Below, piece by piece: positions 58,167-64,000 of a stretch of 64,000 nucleotides of DNA (positions are counted from its first letter, which is position 1; every line of letters begins with the position of its first letter). Where the stretch lies: the NCBI GenBank assembly GCA_025359915.1, contig JANYDE010000137.1, positions 1-64,000 on the forward strand. The letters run 5' to 3'. Both the position numbers and the translations under genes were made by a program. The DNA comes from Chamaesiphon sp. 336R_metabinner_41 (GTDB taxonomy: Bacteria; Cyanobacteriota; Cyanobacteriia; Cyanobacteriales; Chamaesiphonaceae). Under the pieces are notes generated by a model. The model did not search any database. It had not been told where the DNA came from and was given only the letters and a program-made list of their open reading frames with translations.

Positions 58167-59921
58167 CTAGCTCAACGATTGAGTTGAAGTAAGTGTCTGC
58201 GGATGTCCCCAGATGATTTGTTCGTGCTTGTAGATTACCATCCCTGGTTTGGCACCTTTGGGTTTATAGACGTGCTTTGTAGCGGTATACACGACGGGAA
58301 CGGCTTGGCTTTGTCTGGAGCGACTATAATAGGCGACAGCATTGGCGGTGAATTGTAAATCTGCTTCTTCGGCTACCGCGCCAGGTGTGATTCTTAATAA
58401 GCCATGACTTCCAGCGATTTCTTGGGCGTGAAACCAGAGATCGTATTCGGTGGCGGTTTTAAATGTTAGTTTATCGTTTTGACGATTATTTCTGCCAATT
58501 AATAGTTCAAATCCGCTGGGAGTTGTTAATGAGTGGGGTTTGGTTTCGGCTAGTTCAGCTTTGGCTAATCTATCGGCGTTGGGGAAGTAGCCAGTATCGA
58601 TTAATTCTTTCTTAATTTCTAGTAGAGTTTGAAGCATTTCTCGTACATCGTTTGCGCCATCTTCTTGGAGCTGGAGCACACTTTCTTCTACTTGTTCTAA
58701 ATAGTCGATCTCTGCTTGAACTGCTGCAAGTAAAGGATCTACTGCGAGTTTGGCGCGTTTTAATTTCTGGTGACGTTTGTAGAGAAATTGGGCATTTTGG
58801 ATCGCGTTCTTTTCGGGTTCGAGTTTGATTTTGACTGGTTCCCCTGTCTCGAAATCGTTTAGGATGATTTCCTTCATCCCTGGTTGCCATTCTTGGAGAT
58901 ATGACATCAATAAATCGGCGTTGGTGCGATATTCGTCTGCACCTGTAGATTCTTGGAGTTTTGCTTTGAAGGTATTCGCTTTAACTCGTAATTTGGCGAG
59001 GATGGTGCCTAATTTCTGGGTGAGTTGATGTTTGAGTTGGGTAAATGCTTCTCGATCGAGTATCCGGCTATAATAATTCTCGATCGCACTATTGACGCTA
59101 GCGACGGGAGTACCGATATTGCCCACTCCGATGACGCTGAAGCCGTTGTCAGTCAGATGAGGATTGAAGCTATATCCATCGACTTGAGTCAGGGTTCTCA
59201 GCCAGATTTGCCAGTATTCAAATAACTTTTCCCAGTCTGCGGGAGCTAATGTGTCAGTAGTCTGAAAGGGATCTAATCCGGCGGCGGTAATTAGCTCATT
59301 CATCAGGATCGTACTCAAACCGCGATAACTTCTGACGAGTCTTTGGTTGAGCTTATCGGGAATCAGACTAACACGATCGATCCACCGCTCGATCGATTCC
59401 TCGATATTGGGCATCGGATCTGTGAGCGATGGCGGTACCTCGTAAGGTCTACCAGTTTCGATCGTTCTGACGCTAGACTGTTTATTACTAACTTGATGAG
59501 CTGTGGTGATAATTAAATTATCCGCATCTGTGAGCGTGAGATTACTATATTTACCGATCGGTTCTACATATAAATAATATAATACTTCCCCCCCAGGTCT
59601 GGTTCCAAATGTCAGCCGCAGCAATCGTTCCCAGGGAGATACCATCTCCATCCCAATCATCGCCAATCCACCCAAAACAGAGCGTAATTGCTGGCTGAGT
59701 GTAAATGTATCGGGAATCCGTGGTGGGGGGTCTGTGAGAACGATTCTCGCGGCTTGGGGATGCCAGGAGATCGCAATCCAGCCGCGTTTGTCGAGGGTAC
59801 GGAGGCTCAAAGCGAGAGTATATCGATCGCGCTGATATACTGATTCTACTCGTGCAGGTATCCAGTCAGATTGTAACTCCCGTACTGCTGCTGTTAATGT
59901 CGTGAAGTCAACCTGTTGCAT
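58167..59921 (-). CDS. rqcH: NFACT-family protein (RqcH/Rqc2 homologue)
   Basis: A 584-residue protein with the NFACT-N domain (about 1-240), a helical/coiled-coil middle (about 290-440, FTQLKHQLTQKLGTILAKLRVKANTFKAKLQE) and the NFACT-R domain at the C-terminus (LLIGRNNRQNDKLTFKTATEYDLWFHAQEIAGSHGLLRI). Homologues bind stalled large ribosomal subunits and add Ala tails for degradation. It complements tmRNA-based rescue, also in this window. The leader is made of CCTAACC heptamers and is divergent from remA. The start ATG gives MQQVDFTTLTAAVREL. Confidence 0.93.
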   Translation of the reverse strand: MQQVDFTTLTAAVRELQSDWIPARVESVYQRDRYTLALSLRTLDKRGWIAISWHPQAARIVLTDPPPRIPDTFTLSQQLRSVLGGLAMIGMEMVSPWERLLRLTFGTRPGGEVLYYLYVEPIGKYSNLTLTDADNLIITTAHQVSNKQSSVRTIETGRPYEVPPSLTDPMPNIEESIERWIDRVSLIPDKLNQRLVRSYRGLSTILMNELITAAGLDPFQTTDTLAPADWEKLFEYWQIWLRTLTQVDGYSFNPHLTDNGFSVIGVGNIGTPVASVNSAIENYYSRILDREAFTQLKHQLTQKLGTILAKLRVKANTFKAKLQESTGADEYRTNADLLMSYLQEWQPGMKEIILNDFETGEPVKIKLEPEKNAIQNAQFLYKRHQKLKRAKLAVDPLLAAVQAEIDYLEQVEESVLQLQEDGANDVREMLQTLLEIKKELIDTGYFPNADRLAKAELAETKPHSLTTPSGFELLIGRNNRQNDKLTFKTATEYDLWFHAQEIAGSHGLLRITPGAVAEEADLQFTANAVAYYSRSRQSQAVPVVYTATKHVYKPKGAKPGMVIYKHEQIIWGHPQTLTSTQSLS

Positions 59922-59924
59922 GAT

Positions 59925-59956
59925 TTAGGGGTTAGGGGTTAGGGGATAGGGGATAG
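59925..59956. repeat. Heptamer repeat in the rqcH leader (TTAGGGG type)
   Basis: Three TTAGGGG and one ATAGGGG unit begin 4 bases upstream of the rqcH start. Together with the units at 60043-60083 they form a large inverted repeat that includes both start codons. Confidence 0.9.
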
Positions 59957-60042
59957 TTGCAAGCGTCAACCTGATTTGACTATTGGCGTAGAATCTGGAT
60001 TCATAGAAGGATGGAAAATTGAATTTTATAATAGTTCCTTAG

Positions 60043-60083
60043 CCTAACCCCTAACCCCTAACCCCTAACCCCTAACCCCTAAA
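60043..60083. repeat. Heptamer repeat in the remA leader (CCTAACC x5)
   Basis: Five CCTAACC heptamers and a final CCTAAA end 3 bases before the remA ATG. The last 27 bases including ATG (60062-60088) are identical, in inverted orientation, to the leader of rqcH (59945-59919). Confidence 0.92.
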
Positions 60084-60085
60084 TC

Positions 60086-60313
60086 ATGGTAAATGTTGGT
60101 TTTGGCAATATTGTCTCGACACAGCGGATTGTGGCGATAGTTAGTCCTGATTCGGCACCGATTAAACGTAATATTAGTGAAGCGAGGGAGCGTGGACAAT
60201 TAATCGATGGAACTTACGGTAGGCGGACTCGTGCGGTGATTATTATGGACTCTGGACATGTAATTTTATCAGCAATTCAACCAGAAACGATCGCTAGTCG
60301 CATTCAAGGTTAG
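60086..60313 (+). CDS. remA: RemA-like regulatory protein (DUF370)
   Basis: A 75-residue protein matching DUF370/RemA ([64 protein letters not shown]). RemA is a DNA-binding matrix regulator in Bacillus; cyanobacterial homologues often precede gmk. Here gmk is not next: a P-type ATPase gene follows. No Shine-Dalgarno is visible because the leader is heptamer repeat. Confidence 0.92.
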   Translation: MVNVGFGNIVSTQRIVAIVSPDSAPIKRNISEARERGQLIDGTYGRRTRAVIIMDSGHVILSAIQPETIASRIQG

Positions 60314-60371
60314 AGTGGAAATCTCTAGCAGAAACAAAGTCATCTACAGATCCTCCTCCCAATTTCCTCGC

Positions 60372-62948
60372 ATGGTTCAGACAAATCCAAATCAAAGCAT
60401 CATCGCCGAATCAGCTTCAAACACAATCGTTCTGGATATTGCGGGAATGAAATGTGCTGGATGTGTTGGTGCGGTGGAAAAACATCTCCTCGCCGAAACG
60501 GGGGTAAAGTCTGCATCTGTTAATTTGTTGACTGGGGTAGCGGCGATTTCGGTAGAGCGGGAGACAGTTACAGCCGATGCTCTCGCTACGAAATTGACGA
60601 CAAAAGGATTTCCGACTCAACCCCGAATCGTAGCACTGAATGAGAATCGATCGCACCAACGAAAGACTAAATACGCCCAAGCATCTAAACAAATTCTGTC
60701 GCAATTAGTCACTGCTGGTATTTTGTTAGGATTATCCGCTGTCGGACATTTTACTCAACCAGATAATACCCACATGCATCATGGGTATTCAGTATTAAAT
60801 AACTTTTGGTGGCATTGGGGTTTAGCGACACTAGCTATTATATTTCCAGGTAGAGCGATGCTCGTTGATGGTTGGCGAAGTCTGTGGTTTGGCAATCCGA
60901 ATATGAATACCCTGGTGGGTTTGGGAACGATTGCTTCTTATACAGCCAGCGTCGTTGCGCTACTATTGCCGAATTTAGGCTGGGAATGCTTTTTTGAAGA
61001 ACCCGTGATGATTATCGGGTTTATCACATTGGGGCGCACCCTCGAACAACAGGCGAAACATCGAGCGGCGAATGCATTTGACCGACTATTATCACTCCAG
61101 CCGACAATAGCACGGTTAGTTAGTCCAGATCCAGAGCGTCCCCAAGCGATCGAAATTCCGGTCGAACAGGTTAAAGTGGGTGAATATTTGCGGGTACTCC
61201 CAGGCGAAAAAATTCCGACTGATGGCGCGATTCGGTGGGGAGAGACGACGATTGATGAATCCTTGATTACGGGTGAATCGATTCCGGTGCTGAAGCAGTT
61301 GGGGGATGGGGTAATTGCAGGTACCGTGAATCAATCGGGGGCGATATCGATCGAAGTTACCCGCACGGGGGATGATACTACTCTGGCACGAATTATCGCC
61401 CTGGTGGAATCAGCCCAAACTCGCAAGGCTCCAGTCCAAAAATTCGCCGATACCGTCGCCGGATATTTTACCTATGGCGTAATTGCGATCGCAATTCTAA
61501 CATTTCTGTTCTGGTATTTGATCGGCACCCATAACCCCAATTTAGATCCGCCGATTTCCAGTTTAACGCCGCTCAAAGCTGCGATTGCGGTAATGGTGGT
61601 TGCTTGCCCCTGTGCATTGGGTTTAGCCACGCCTACGGCGATTCTCGTGGGGACAGGGATTGGCGCAGAATCAGGGTTATTGATCAAGGGTGGCGACGTA
61701 CTGGAAACGGTGCATCGATTGGATACGGTGGTATTCGACAAAACAGGTACTCTAACCGAAGGGAAGCCGCAAGTTACCGATATTATTACGGCTGATGCTT
61801 TTCAAGATCATTCGGTTAGTCAGCGACTAAAGTCGCCGCTAGTGATGCAAAGTCTGCCTACGCAGACTAAGATTGTTAGTTCGACAGAATTACTCCAACT
61901 TGCGGCGGCGGCGGAAAGTGTTACCAATCATCCTCTGGCGGTGGCTATTTGTCAGGAAGCTGCACGATTGGGTTTAACTATTCCAGTGGTGCTCAATTCC
62001 CATACTGAAGCTGGTTTAGGTGTCTATGCAGAGGTTCAAATTACAGGAGATGGGGAGACGCGGGGACTGGGAGACGGGGAGACTGGGATAATTGTGGGGA
62101 ATCAAAACTGGTTAACTGCAAAGGGAATTGATATTAGCGATGAGTGGTTAGATGCGGCTGAAAAGTTGACAGTTGCTGGAAAAACAGTGATGTATGTCGC
62201 GATCGCCGAGAATTTACCATTATTCAGTAAAATCATAGGTATAATTGGTGTGACCGATCGATTGCGAGTAGATGCGATCGAAACTATCACGCAGCTACAG
62301 CGCAAAGGTTTGCAGGTAGTCTTGCTCACAGGTGACAGAAAACCAGTCGCAGATCTCATCGCCCAGAAATTAGGAATTGTCGATATCTACGCCGAAATCT
62401 TACCCCAAGATAAAGCCCGAATAATTCAATCATTACAACAAAATCAGAATAGATCGAGTCAAAAAAGTGAATATTCTCAACATCCCGAAAACAGCGATAC
62501 CTTTCCCCTTTCCCCTTTCCCCTTTCCCCTAGCAACAACACCATCAACGAAGTTACTCAACACCAAAAAAGTAGCCATGATTGGGGATGGAATCAATGAT
62601 GCTCCCGCTCTAGCTCAAGCCGATGTGGGAATTGCGATGAATGCTGGTACTGATGTCGCGATCGAAGTAGCTGATATTATCTTAGTACGCGATCGACTAC
62701 TAGACGTGGTTTACTCGATCGAATTATCCACCAAAACCTTCACCAAGATTCGTCAAAATCTCTTCTGGGCGGCTATTTATAACATCATTGGTATTCCCGC
62801 CGCTGCGGGATTGCTCTACTGGTTTGGTTGGGGTGCAATGCTCAGTCCATCCGCCGCTGGCGCGATGATGGCACTAAGTTCGGTAAGTGTCGTTACTAAT
62901 TCATTATTACTGCGATTGGGCAGAACAAAGAATAAGATAATTGCGTGA
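60372..62948 (+). CDS. Copper-transporting P1B-type ATPase (CtaA/PacS-like)
   Basis: Start ATG 60372 (MVQTNPNQSIIAES), 858 residues; a GTG at 60315 is less likely. The N-terminal heavy-metal domain has GMKCAGC. Transport motif CPCALG, phosphorylation DKTGTLTEG, ESVTNHPLA with the HP dipeptide, and GDGINDAPAL are all present, which fits Cu(I). In cyanobacteria CtaA and PacS deliver copper to plastocyanin. The protein carries three low-complexity inserts absent from typical family members (61823-61873, 62044-62098, 62440-62565), all coded by repeats. They lie in loops of the actuator-distal P/N domains. Confidence 0.92.
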   Translation: MVQTNPNQSIIAESASNTIVLDIAGMKCAGCVGAVEKHLLAETGVKSASVNLLTGVAAISVERETVTADALATKLTTKGFPTQPRIVALNENRSHQRKTKYAQASKQILSQLVTAGILLGLSAVGHFTQPDNTHMHHGYSVLNNFWWHWGLATLAIIFPGRAMLVDGWRSLWFGNPNMNTLVGLGTIASYTASVVALLLPNLGWECFFEEPVMIIGFITLGRTLEQQAKHRAANAFDRLLSLQPTIARLVSPDPERPQAIEIPVEQVKVGEYLRVLPGEKIPTDGAIRWGETTIDESLITGESIPVLKQLGDGVIAGTVNQSGAISIEVTRTGDDTTLARIIALVESAQTRKAPVQKFADTVAGYFTYGVIAIAILTFLFWYLIGTHNPNLDPPISSLTPLKAAIAVMVVACPCALGLATPTAILVGTGIGAESGLLIKGGDVLETVHRLDTVVFDKTGTLTEGKPQVTDIITADAFQDHSVSQRLKSPLVMQSLPTQTKIVSSTELLQLAAAAESVTNHPLAVAICQEAARLGLTIPVVLNSHTEAGLGVYAEVQITGDGETRGLGDGETGIIVGNQNWLTAKGIDISDEWLDAAEKLTVAGKTVMYVAIAENLPLFSKIIGIIGVTDRLRVDAIETITQLQRKGLQVVLLTGDRKPVADLIAQKLGIVDIYAEILPQDKARIIQSLQQNQNRSSQKSEYSQHPENSDTFPLSPFPFPLATTPSTKLLNTKKVAMIGDGINDAPALAQADVGIAMNAGTDVAIEVADIILVRDRLLDVVYSIELSTKTFTKIRQNLFWAAIYNIIGIPAAAGLLYWFGWGAMLSPSAAGAMMALSSVSVVTNSLLLRLGRTKNKIIA

Positions 62949-62977
62949 GGATCGTTAATTAAATATATTGGTGGGTT

Positions 62978-63274
62978 TTAGCGATTTCGTGGTAGGGGCA
63001 ATTCATGAATTGCCCCTACCACGAGATAGCTAGCCAACTGTTGATAAATAACATCGCCAACGGCTGCTTTCAGAGATTTACCTAGCCTGTTTTTTTTCTG
63101 TGCTAGTTGGAGACAGTCAGCGTTTGGACATAGATAAACCGAACGTCCTTGAATGAATTTATCGCCAAGATCGATCGTGACTTCTCGTGTAGGATGGCAT
63201 CTTACCACCCGCCAAAACTGACTTCTCAGGGCAACTTTTCGACAACTTACACACCGACGAATATCTTTAGTCAT
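62978..63274 (-). CDS. ylxR: YlxR (RnpM/DUF448) RNA-binding protein with repeat-encoded C-terminus
   Basis: A 98-residue protein with RRCVSCRKVALRSQFWRVVR, GRSVYLCPNADCLQLAQKKNRLGKSLKA, the YlxR core. YlxR proteins bind nucleic acid and modulate RNase P in Bacillus. It lies downstream of nusA, as usual. Residues 84-96 (VVGAIHELPLPR) are translated from a family-1 palindrome. A family-2 hairpin ends 8 bases before the ATG. infB, the usual next gene, is absent; a convergent ATPase gene follows. No Shine-Dalgarno is seen. Confidence 0.9.
   Translation of the reverse strand: MTKDIRRCVSCRKVALRSQFWRVVRCHPTREVTIDLGDKFIQGRSVYLCPNADCLQLAQKKNRLGKSLKAAVGDVIYQQLASYLVVGAIHELPLPRNR
62987..63024. repeat. 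Family-1 palindrome inside the ylxR coding end
   Basis: TCGTGGTAGGGGCAATTCA and its complement, perfect over 19-base arms, extended with mismatches through TTTAGCGAT. It overlaps codons 84-96 of ylxR on the minus strand. Confidence 0.92.
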
Positions 63275-63282
63275 AATCTAAG

Positions 63283-63322
63283 GATAGATCCCCGACTTCT
63301 GGCTAGAAGTCGGGGATCTATC
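63283..63322. repeat. Family-2 palindrome between nusA and ylxR
   Basis: The perfect 18-base stem GATAGATCCCCGACTTCT/AGAAGTCGGGGATCTATC with a GGCT loop. It ends 8 bases upstream of the ylxR start and within the nusA-ylxR transcript. It could terminate, process or repress translation. Confidence 0.9.
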
Positions 63323-63431
63323 GTAATAAAAACACCGATCTAACCAAGTTGCTACCAATAACTCCAGCGGTTTCAATCGTAGGCATTCTATCGATAGCAA
63401 CTTAGATTATCTACTAACACTATCAACTAAA

Positions 63432-64000
63432 TTAGTAGCTGTCGCCAGTATATCCAGCGTCTTGATAGTCAGGTTGATAATGAGACTGATATTCCGAGTC
63501 AGAGCGGCGTTGAGATTCAACTTCCGCCATTGCTGCGACAGGATCGTATTTATCAGTATCTTTGATATCGATTTTCCAACCAGTCAACCTGGCGGCGAGC
63601 CGGACATTTTGCCCTTCCTTGCCGATGGCTAAACTCAACTGATCCACAGGTACCAATACGTGCGCCTGACGACCTTCTGGATTAACTAATCTTACCTCAT
63701 CAATTCGCGCTGGACTGAGAGCATTCGAGATATATGTAGCCGGATCTGGCGACCACCGAATTACATCGATTTTCTCGCCTTGCAATTCACCGACGACTAC
63801 TTGAATCCGCGAACCCCGTGCGCCGATACACGCGCCTACGGGGTCTACGTCGCCTTCTAAGGTGTCTACGGCGATTTTTGTGCGGGGACCAACGTGACGG
63901 GAGGTCGGGGTGGCTTCACGCGCCACTGCGACGATTCTGACTAGTTCTTCTTCGATTTCGGGAACTTCGTTGGCGAAGAGTTCGACGACTAATCCGGCGG
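63432..64000 (-). CDS. nusA: Transcription termination/antitermination factor NusA (3' part, partial)
   Basis: The frame continues to the right edge, giving the last 189 or so residues. Visible are the second half of the S1/KH region: [31 protein letters not shown] (KH1 with the GARGSR loop) and [30 protein letters not shown] (KH2). The C-terminus after [17 protein letters not shown] is a short acidic/Tyr-rich tail ([21 protein letters not shown]), as cyanobacterial NusA lacks the long C-terminal repeats. It is the first gene in this window of the nusA-ylxR unit. Confidence 0.95.
   Translation of the reverse strand, partial: AGLVVELFANEVPEIEEELVRIVAVAREATPTSRHVGPRTKIAVDTLEGDVDPVGACIGARGSRIQVVVGELQGEKIDVIRWSPDPATYISNALSPARIDEVRLVNPEGRQAHVLVPVDQLSLAIGKEGQNVRLAARLTGWKIDIKDTDKYDPVAAMAEVESQRRSDSEYQSHYQPDYQDAGYTGDSY

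Noticed and set aside
58091-58192. 33-residue frame (MKIEGNKLIFTEREFHCDDFF...) overlapping the end of rqcH
   Set aside because: It overlaps a well-supported gene on the other strand and no homology is recognised; possibly a fragment of a lost gene.
1-64000. tRNA and rRNA genes, prophage or intact insertion sequences
   Set aside because: Intergenic regions were read for T-arm patterns, rRNA blocks and transposase motifs; only tmRNA was found.

Overview
This window is chromosomal DNA of a cyanobacterium. The evidence is phycobilisome genes (the 3' end of cpcA, cpcE, apcD), a PAM68-type photosystem II assembly gene, two cyanobacterial OprB-type porins, the cyanobacterial DUF3038/DUF4335 pair, a tmRNA with a typical cyanobacterial tag (ANNIVPFARKAAPVAA), and very frequent CGATCG-containing palindromes (HIP1-like, often with A/T flanks). 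The many short tandem heptamers and intergenic palindromes suggest a large, repeat-rich genome. Genus cannot be fixed from the sequence alone. I found no rRNA, tRNA, CRISPR array, prophage or intact insertion sequence.

Layout. 0-1.2 kb: cpcA end, terminator, cpcE. 1.2-6.8 kb: minus-strand metabolic genes (def, cobU, argJ, a DUF2939 gene), then lgt and a Uma2 gene. 7-9 kb: a Cys-rich radical SAM protein translationally coupled to a membrane protein. 9.3-12.1 kb: two ABC-2 permeases, apcD, and the decayed 3' end of a cyclic-peptide-type ABC exporter. 12.7-18.4 kb: an SLH-type porin, sixA, two envelope proteins and a B12-binding radical SAM enzyme. 18.5-22.4 kb: an expanded tandem repeat, an orphan Dnd-associated protein, an acetate/solute symporter pair and map. 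22.5-31.1 kb: a TPR protein, DUF4335/DUF3038, a Tat-exported carbonic-anhydrase-like protein, ftsH, ppa, panD. 31.3-34 kb: a compact iron-type module ([2Fe-2S] protein, ferritin-like protein, porin). 34.1-39.1 kb: duplicated membrane genes, a MoaD/ThiS-like carrier with thrC, then rpsO-PAM68-lpxA. 39.3-43.7 kb: rseP and membrane genes. 43.7-44.2 kb: ssrA. 44.3-50.8 kb: a cell-envelope glycan cluster (two LpxB-related proteins, an MsbA-like exporter, a GT4 transferase, a phosphoglycosyl transferase). 51-58 kb: protease, GST, ABC ATPase, alpha/beta hydrolase, ferredoxin-MBL fusion, Rnl5-type RNA ligase, a VapBC-like toxin-antitoxin pair. 58-64 kb: an NFACT/RqcH protein, RemA, a copper P-type ATPase, ylxR, and the 3' part of nusA.

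The strongest unexplained signal is the repeat landscape. One palindrome family keeps a fixed centre (GGGGCAATTCA and its complement) while its outer arms differ between copies yet still pair with each other. Two copies have become coding sequence, supplying the C-terminus of YlxR and the stop codon of an LpxB-related gene. A second family (GATCCCCGACTTCT plus complement) abuts two start codons, and in one copy its loop has been filled with two kinds of tandem repeat. Identical heptamer leaders run into both start codons of the divergent rqcH/remA pair.

Other points of interest are the ABC exporter remnant behind apcD, a membrane-gene duplication that carried along the tail of its convergent MoaD neighbour, the ferredoxin-MBL protein with an altered metal motif, and the iron module.
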